Of a stretch of DNA of 64,000 bases, positions 59,790-64,000 are shown one piece after another. The position numbers and the translations under genes were made by a program. The stretch covers positions 83,210 to 147,209 of the forward strand of contig NZ_FPBA01000015.1 of the NCBI RefSeq assembly GCF_900116515.1, written 5' to 3'. Within the stretch, counting starts at the first letter, position 1; each line of letters opens with the position of its first letter. The notes under the pieces are model-generated. The model had not been told where the DNA came from and did not search any database. It saw only the letters and a program-made list of their open reading frames with translations. The DNA comes from Geodermatophilus amargosae. Its GTDB lineage: Bacteria; Actinomycetota; Actinomycetes; Mycobacteriales; Geodermatophilaceae.

Positions 59790-61394
59790 TCAGGCGTGGA
59801 CGAGGGTGGAGAGGGGACGGGCGAGCAGCCGGGCCGTCGCGGGTGCGACGTCGGCGGCGCGGGTGAGGACGGCCGCGACGTGGGCGTCCGGGCGGAGCAC
59901 CCAGATCTCGTCGGGCCGGGCGCCGAGCGCCTCGCGCAGGACGGGCCCGGCGTCGAGGTCGCGGAGGCGGTGCACGGTGACGGGCAGGTCACCGGTGTCG
60001 GGCAGGTCCGGCACCGGTGCGTCGTCACCCACGAGGACCGTGACGCCCTCGCGGGCGAGCTGGCGGAGACGGACGACGTCGGGCCGGCCGGGCACGGTGA
60101 CGGGGCAGTCGGGGACCAGGACGCCGGGCGCGGGGACGGGGACGTCGCCGCGGGCGGGCCGGCCGGGGAAGGGCCGCCGGTCGTCGGGGGTGGTCAGGGG
60201 GGAGTCGACGTACCAGAACGGCTCGGCCAGCCGGCCGGAGTCGACCTCGGCGCGGGCCTGCGGATCGGTGGCGGCCCGCTCCAGGACGTCGAGGCGGTGC
60301 CGGGCCTCCTCCTCGTTCCTGGGCACCAGGAACCGCATGGTCGCCCCGGTGACGTCGAGGTTCTCCACGGCCGCGGCGTGCCGCTCGTCGTGGTAGCTGT
60401 CGAGCAGCGACTCCGGCGCCCACTCGCGGAGCACGAAGGCGAGCTTCCAGGCCGCGTTCTCGGCGTCGAGGACCCCGGAGTTCAGGCCGCGGGCGCCGAA
60501 CGGGGAGAACAGGTGGGCGGCGTCGCCGGCCACGAGCACGCGGCCCACCCGCATCCGGTCCACGACGCGGGAGTGGAACCGGTAGACCGACTTCCACACG
60601 ATCTCGTGGTCCCGGTCGCCGATGACCTGGCGGACGCGCCGGTCGAGCCCACCGGAGGCCTCCTCGGCCGCCAGGTCGAAGTCCGGCGGGACCTGCCAGT
60701 CGATCCGGAAGGTCGACTCCGGGCAGGGGTGGATGAGCACCTGGCGGCCGGGGTTCCACCCCGGGTCGAAGTAGAAGCGCCGCTCGGTCTGCCAGCCGGG
60801 CAGGTCGGTACGGATGTCGCAGATGAGGAACTGGTCGCCGAAGGTCTGGCCGTCGAAGGTGAGCCCCAGTGCGGTGCGGACGACGTCGGCGCGCGGGCCG
60901 GCGCAGGCCACCGCGTGGCTGCCGGAGACCGTCGTCCCGTCGGCGCAGGAGACGGACACCCCGCGGTCGTCCTGGTCGATGCCGGTGACCTGATGCCCCC
61001 ACCGCACCTCGACGAGCGGCTGGGCGGCGATCGCCTGGTCCAGCAGTTCCTCGGTGAGGCACTGCGAGACGTTGACGAAGGGCGGGAACGGGGACCGCCC
61101 GCGGTCGGCGAACTCGACGCTGAACACCTCGGAGTCGCGGTGGAAGGTGCGGGCGGTGGTCCAGGTGACGCCGCGGCGGGCGATCTCGGCGCCGACGCCG
61201 ACGGAGTCCCAGACGTCGAGGACGTCGCGCTGCTGGCAGATCGCCCTGCTCCCGACGAGGTCCCTCGCGGGACGGCCGTCGAGCACGACGACGCGCAGTC
61301 CCCAGCGGGCCAGCAGGAGCGCCGTGGTCTGGCCCACCGGGCCGCACCCGATGACGACGACCGGCGCTTCCGGAGGGGTCCCGGAGGTGGTCAT
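59790..61394 (-). CDS. FAD-dependent aromatic hydroxylase (MhpA-like)
   Basis: 534 residues from ATG 61394. FAD motifs VVVIGCGPVGQTTALLLARWG, CAGPRADVVRTALG and RVLVAGDAAHLFSPFGARGLNSGVLDAENAAWK, and a C-terminal thioredoxin-like domain (about 420-534). It belongs with 3-(3-hydroxyphenyl)propionate hydroxylases. Directly before homogentisate dioxygenase, a 3-hydroxyphenylacetate 6-hydroxylase that makes homogentisate is the most sensible reading. Hydroxylphenylpyruvate dioxygenase, the usual source of homogentisate, is not in the window. Confidence 0.88.
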   Translation of the reverse strand: MTTSGTPPEAPVVVIGCGPVGQTTALLLARWGLRVVVLDGRPARDLVGSRAICQQRDVLDVWDSVGVGAEIARRGVTWTTARTFHRDSEVFSVEFADRGRSPFPPFVNVSQCLTEELLDQAIAAQPLVEVRWGHQVTGIDQDDRGVSVSCADGTTVSGSHAVACAGPRADVVRTALGLTFDGQTFGDQFLICDIRTDLPGWQTERRFYFDPGWNPGRQVLIHPCPESTFRIDWQVPPDFDLAAEEASGGLDRRVRQVIGDRDHEIVWKSVYRFHSRVVDRMRVGRVLVAGDAAHLFSPFGARGLNSGVLDAENAAWKLAFVLREWAPESLLDSYHDERHAAAVENLDVTGATMRFLVPRNEEEARHRLDVLERAATDPQARAEVDSGRLAEPFWYVDSPLTTPDDRRPFPGRPARGDVPVPAPGVLVPDCPVTVPGRPDVVRLRQLAREGVTVLVGDDAPVPDLPDTGDLPVTVHRLRDLDAGPVLREALGARPDEIWVLRPDAHVAAVLTRAADVAPATARLLARPLSTLVHA

Positions 61395-61402
61395 GGCGCG
61401 CT

Positions 61403-62365
61403 TCAGCCCTGCAGCTGGTCCCACACGGCGCGGTCGCGCTCGGCGGTCCAGATGACGGGGCGCTCGGTGCCGGAGAACTCGTCCCACAGCCGGGAGACGT
61501 CGAAGGGCAGGCAGTGCTCGAAGATCGGCCACGCGCCGTACTGGGGGGCCAGGGCCGCGTGGGTGGCCTCGAAGGCCTGCCTGAGCGTGCCGCCGGCCCG
61601 GTGCACCTCGCCGACGGTGCGCTGCATGGTGAGCAGGAAGTCGCGGGTCTGCTCGATCGCGGCGTCGACCTCGTCGCGGCCGCGCGCGATCCTGCCGCGG
61701 CCGCCGACCAGCTGCTGCGCGCCGAGGGCCTCGACCCGGTCGAGGGTCGCGGCGGCCCAGTCGAAGTGGAACGCGTCGCCGGTGTAGAGCGCGGCCTGGG
61801 ACTCGACGAGGTCGCCGGCGAAGAGGATCTCCTGCTCGGGCAGCCAGGCGACGATGTCGCCCTCGGTGTGGCCGCGGCCCAGGAACTCCAGGACCAGCTC
61901 GCCGCGGTCGCCGCCGAGCTCGATGGTCAGCCTGTCGCGGAAGGTCATCGTGGGCCAGGTGAGGCCGGGGATGGACTCGGGCTCCTCGAACAGTCGCGGC
62001 ATGCGGCCGTACTCGCTCTCCCAGTCCTGCTGGCCGCGCTCCTCGATGAGGTGCTTGGTCTGCTCGGAGCTGACGATCACCTCGGCCTCGAACGCGCTGG
62101 CGCCCAGCACTCGGACGGCGTGGTAGTGGCTGAGCACCAGGTAGCGGACCGGCTTGTCGGTGTGCTCGCGCAGCCGGGCCAGCCAGCGGCGAGCGGCGAC
62201 CGGGGTGGCCAGCGCCTCGAAGCAGACGAGGAAGTCCTCGCCCTCGATGGCGCCGAGGTTGGGGTCACCCTCGGCGGTCAGCGCGTACACGCCGTCGGCG
62301 AGCACCTCGAGGATCTGCTCCTTGGCGCCCAGGTCGGCGGAGGAGGCGAAGGGCTTGGCTGCCAT
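61403..62365 (-). CDS. MBL-fold protein with altered HxHxDH motif
   Basis: 320 residues from ATG 62365. Metallo-beta-lactamase fold: DGVYALTAEGDPNLGAIEGEDFLVCFEAL, then YLVLSHYHAVRVLGASAF, GHTEGDIVAWLPEQEILFAGDLVE and QLVGGRGRIARGRDEVDAAIEQT. The metal motif usually HxHxDH reads HYHAVR, losing the Asp and His, while GHTEGD and GDLV are kept. Such members occur beside aromatic degradation genes and may bind one metal or act differently. It is the first gene of the homogentisate run, eight bases before the hydroxylase gene. A TACCG-N6-CGGTA repeat lies upstream. Confidence 0.82.
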   Translation of the reverse strand: MAAKPFASSADLGAKEQILEVLADGVYALTAEGDPNLGAIEGEDFLVCFEALATPVAARRWLARLREHTDKPVRYLVLSHYHAVRVLGASAFEAEVIVSSEQTKHLIEERGQQDWESEYGRMPRLFEEPESIPGLTWPTMTFRDRLTIELGGDRGELVLEFLGRGHTEGDIVAWLPEQEILFAGDLVESQAALYTGDAFHFDWAAATLDRVEALGAQQLVGGRGRIARGRDEVDAAIEQTRDFLLTMQRTVGEVHRAGGTLRQAFEATHAALAPQYGAWPIFEHCLPFDVSRLWDEFSGTERPVIWTAERDRAVWDQLQG

Positions 62366-62415
62366 GGAGGCTCTCCTGGTCCGCGGACGATCGATAAAAG
62401 AACGCATCGTCCACT

Positions 62416-62431
62416 TACCGATTGGACGGTA
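62416..62431. promoter_or_regulatory. Inverted repeat upstream of the MBL-led operon
   Basis: TACCG-ATTGGA-CGGTA lies 50 bases before the MBL start, in an unusually AT-rich stretch (gataaaagaacgcatc). This form is common for TetR- or IclR-type operators. The rest of the 236-base gap up to 62601 shows no gene with good support. Confidence 0.45.
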
Positions 62432-62601
62432 GGCCGAAGTGGTCGGTGACACAAGAGCGGCGCCGAGCGGACGTGGTGGGATGTCGGCCCCGGGCGGTTT
62501 CTCGTCCACCGCACCGGGCAGCAGGCCGGGATCGGCCCGCAGCCGGAAGGCCTCCAGCGCCGGCCCGAAGACCGCCTCGGCGGCGTACTGGTAGCGGGAC
62601 G

Positions 62602-63492
62602 TCATCCCGCGCGGTGGCGGGTGAGCTCGCTCGCGGACGCCTGTGGAGCGGGGAACTGGTCCTCGCTGCGCGGGAGGGGGATCAGCGGTGTGGGTGCCGT
62701 CGTCCCGCGTCGCGCGCCGGGCTCGGGCGGCGGGGCCAGTAGGCCGGCGTCGCGGGCTCGCTGGACCGCCATGAGCCGGTCCCGCACGCCGAGCTTGCGG
62801 TACAGGTGCTCCAGGTGCTTCTGCACCGTTCTCGGCGACGCCGTCAGGCGGTGGGCGATCGCCTGGGCGGTGAGCCCTTCGCCGAGGAGCGTGAGAACGG
62901 CGAACTCACGCTCGGTCAGGCCGGCCGCGCGGACGCGGTCGCATCGCCACTCCGGTGCGTCGTGGAGGACCCGGTGCTGGCGGACCAGCGCGGTCAGGGC
63001 CGGCAGGACCAGGGTGGCGAGGTCGGCATCGGCATCGGCGAAGTCGTCGTCGGGACGGCTGACCACGTACGCCTCCATCCCGTTCCCCACCCGGAGCGGC
63101 AGGGAGAGCTGGTGGGTGATCCCGAAGTGGCGCGCGAACGCCGACCACTCGGCCGCCATGCCGGCGGAGGCCACCTCGCGGGGCACCCGGCCGAGGACCT
63201 GGGCCGCCGGGCTGCCCATCACCGAGTACCAGCGGATGAGCGGGTGGGTGGTGGCGTCGGGGAGGACACCGGGCGACGGCACCTGCGGCAGGTAGTCGTC
63301 GGGCCAGCCGGAGACGACGTGGTCCACCCAGGCGCCGTCGACGACGTCCAGCGAGCAGCAGGCCGCGTCGAAGGACTCCCGGAGCAGGTCGGCCACCCGC
63401 GCGTGCGGGAACTCCCGCGCTCCGGGCTGGCCCTGCAGGACGTCGCCGACGAGCTCCAGCCACGCTGCGTGACATGTCGTGGTGCTCGACAC
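62602..63492 (-). CDS. LuxR-family transcription regulator
   Basis: 296 residues from GTG 63492. The C-terminal helix-turn-helix is clear: LTEREFAVLTLLGEGLTAQAIAHRLTASPRTVQKHLEHLYRKLGVRDRLMAVQRARDAG. The first 190 residues look like a GAF/sensor domain (FDAACCSLDVVDGAWVDHV, RHFGITHQLSLPLRVGNGMEAYVVSR). Such single regulators often activate nearby metabolic genes. A palindrome lies 100 bases upstream on the side now occupied by the insertion element, which hints that its target gene was there. Confidence 0.88.
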   Translation of the reverse strand: MSSTTTCHAAWLELVGDVLQGQPGAREFPHARVADLLRESFDAACCSLDVVDGAWVDHVVSGWPDDYLPQVPSPGVLPDATTHPLIRWYSVMGSPAAQVLGRVPREVASAGMAAEWSAFARHFGITHQLSLPLRVGNGMEAYVVSRPDDDFADADADLATLVLPALTALVRQHRVLHDAPEWRCDRVRAAGLTEREFAVLTLLGEGLTAQAIAHRLTASPRTVQKHLEHLYRKLGVRDRLMAVQRARDAGLLAPPPEPGARRGTTAPTPLIPLPRSEDQFPAPQASASELTRHRAG

Positions 63493-63591
63493 GCAGCTGA
63501 CCGTAGTGAGCCGGTTGCCGATCGTGCAGGGCCTTTTGTCACGGCATCGTTCCGCCGCGTGACCGGCGCCGGCGGGGTGGCCCGCCGTCCA

Positions 63592-63607
63592 TACGTAGAA
63601 CTGCGTA
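63592..63607. promoter_or_regulatory. Palindrome and possible rightward promoter ahead of the insertion element
   Basis: TACGTAG-AA-CTGCGTA is an inverted repeat with one mismatch (7-bp arms). About 20 bases on, CAATAG at 63629-63634 could be a -10. No gene follows before the element starts near 63668, so the promoter seems cut from its gene. Confidence 0.4.
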
Positions 63608-63667
63608 GGGCCGCGCCCGTCCGGCCTCAATAGCGTTGCCTCCCGCACCTCGAACGAGTGCGCCTAG

Positions 63668-64000
63668 TACTGCAACGGCACTTGAGCGTGTCGCTGTCGT
63701 GATCGGCTGAGGGCTGGTAGCAGCGTGGGCGGATGCGCTGCGATGGCCTGGTGGCCGAGGTGCAGGACTGGGCGGCGGGGCTGGAGGAGGTCCACCGGCG
63801 CATTGCCGCTGCGTTCAGCCGCGCCGAGCCGCGGGCCCGGGTGCTGGCCTATCTGCGCGGGTTGTTGGGTCAGCTGGAGCGCAAGAACGGCTGCACGCTG
63901 GCCGAGGCCGCCGGTGAGGTGTCTCCGGACGGGATGCAGCGGCTGCTGCGCACCGCGGACTGGAACGCCGACGCGGTCCGCGACGAGCTGCGCGACTACG
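63668..64000 (+). mobile_element. IS701-family insertion sequence, left part
   Basis: The presumed left end, tactgcaacggcact, begins right after CTAG (63664-63667). CTAG agrees with the YTAR target preference of IS701 elements. The transposase starts 65 bases inside and runs off the window, so the right end and target duplication cannot be checked. Confidence 0.65.
63733..64000 (+). CDS. IS701-type transposase, N-terminal 89 residues (3' end outside window)
   Basis: From ATG 63733 the frame is open to the window edge. The visible part has the IS701 transposase N-terminus: helix RIAAAFSRAEPRARVLAYLRG, then LERKNGCTLAEAAG and DGMQRLLRTADWNADAVRDEL. The core with the DDE residues lies beyond the window. 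The ATG lacks a strong ribosome binding site. An alternative start cannot be excluded. Confidence 0.8.
   Translation, partial: MRCDGLVAEVQDWAAGLEEVHRRIAAAFSRAEPRARVLAYLRGLLGQLERKNGCTLAEAAGEVSPDGMQRLLRTADWNADAVRDELRDY

Noticed and set aside
62434..62605. Small minus-strand frame starting MTSRYQYAAEAVFGP between the LuxR and MBL genes
   Set aside because: Only about 50 plausible residues before it runs into the operator region and the MBL frame; no domain or clear ribosome binding site.

Overview
The window is about 74% GC, with dense genes, GTG starts, 4-base stop/start overlaps and GGAGG-type ribosome binding sites. Gene content points to a soil or rock actinobacterium, most likely Geodermatophilaceae or a close relative (Blastococcus, Modestobacter, Geodermatophilus). 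That assignment is an inference from gene content and composition. The mobile DNA I recognise is the start of an IS701-type element at the right edge. I saw no tRNA, rRNA or CRISPR array.

Layout. 1-2.3 kb: 3' part of an acyl-CoA dehydrogenase, a possible 36-residue membrane peptide and an alpha/beta hydrolase. 2.4-9.1 kb: a signalling/membrane island on the minus strand. It holds two paralogous membrane proteins (one frameshifted), a frameshifted DUF2254 protein, two STAS proteins and a response regulator-histidine kinase-GerMN lipoprotein operon that resembles a reduced MtrAB-LpqB. A 12-17 bp motif recurs in front of three of these units. 9.4-18.1 kb: a GntR regulator and a tight operon of GntP permease, split transketolase, SDR, PEP synthase regulatory protein and PEP synthase. 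This looks like a sugar-acid pathway whose product feeds gluconeogenesis. 18.2-25.2 kb: GH65 phosphorylase, GT51 transglycosylase, MFS exporter, MerR regulator with a large palindrome, SnoaL-like protein and alpha/beta hydrolase.

25.3-34.1 kb: two FAD monooxygenases, an amidohydrolase divergent from an intradiol dioxygenase, a SnoaL-like protein, a MetE-core protein, a mycofactocin-type SDR and a decayed SDR. 34.1-48.1 kb: a complete-looking myo-inositol catabolic locus (iolC, Cgl0159-type barrel protein, iolB, iolD, iolE, iolG-like, isomerase, iolA/mmsA) with a GntR-UTRA regulator and two matching operator-like sites. A tautomerase, an FUSC-type membrane protein and an IolT-like transporter follow. 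48.1-55.8 kb: ArgP/LysE amino-acid export, a coupled pair of ATP-grasp ligases, a two-domain esterase and an iron-type alcohol dehydrogenase. 55.9-63.5 kb: IclR regulator, fumarylacetoacetase, a short hypothetical, homogentisate dioxygenase, an aromatic hydroxylase, an MBL-fold protein and a LuxR regulator. The IS701-type element begins at about 63.67 kb, just beyond a palindrome and possible promoter that no longer precede a gene.

Overall the region is a catabolic island for aromatics, inositol and sugar acids, each module with its own regulator. Several genes show decay: two single-base frameshifts, one truncated SDR lacking its catalytic lysine, and one probable lost ATG.
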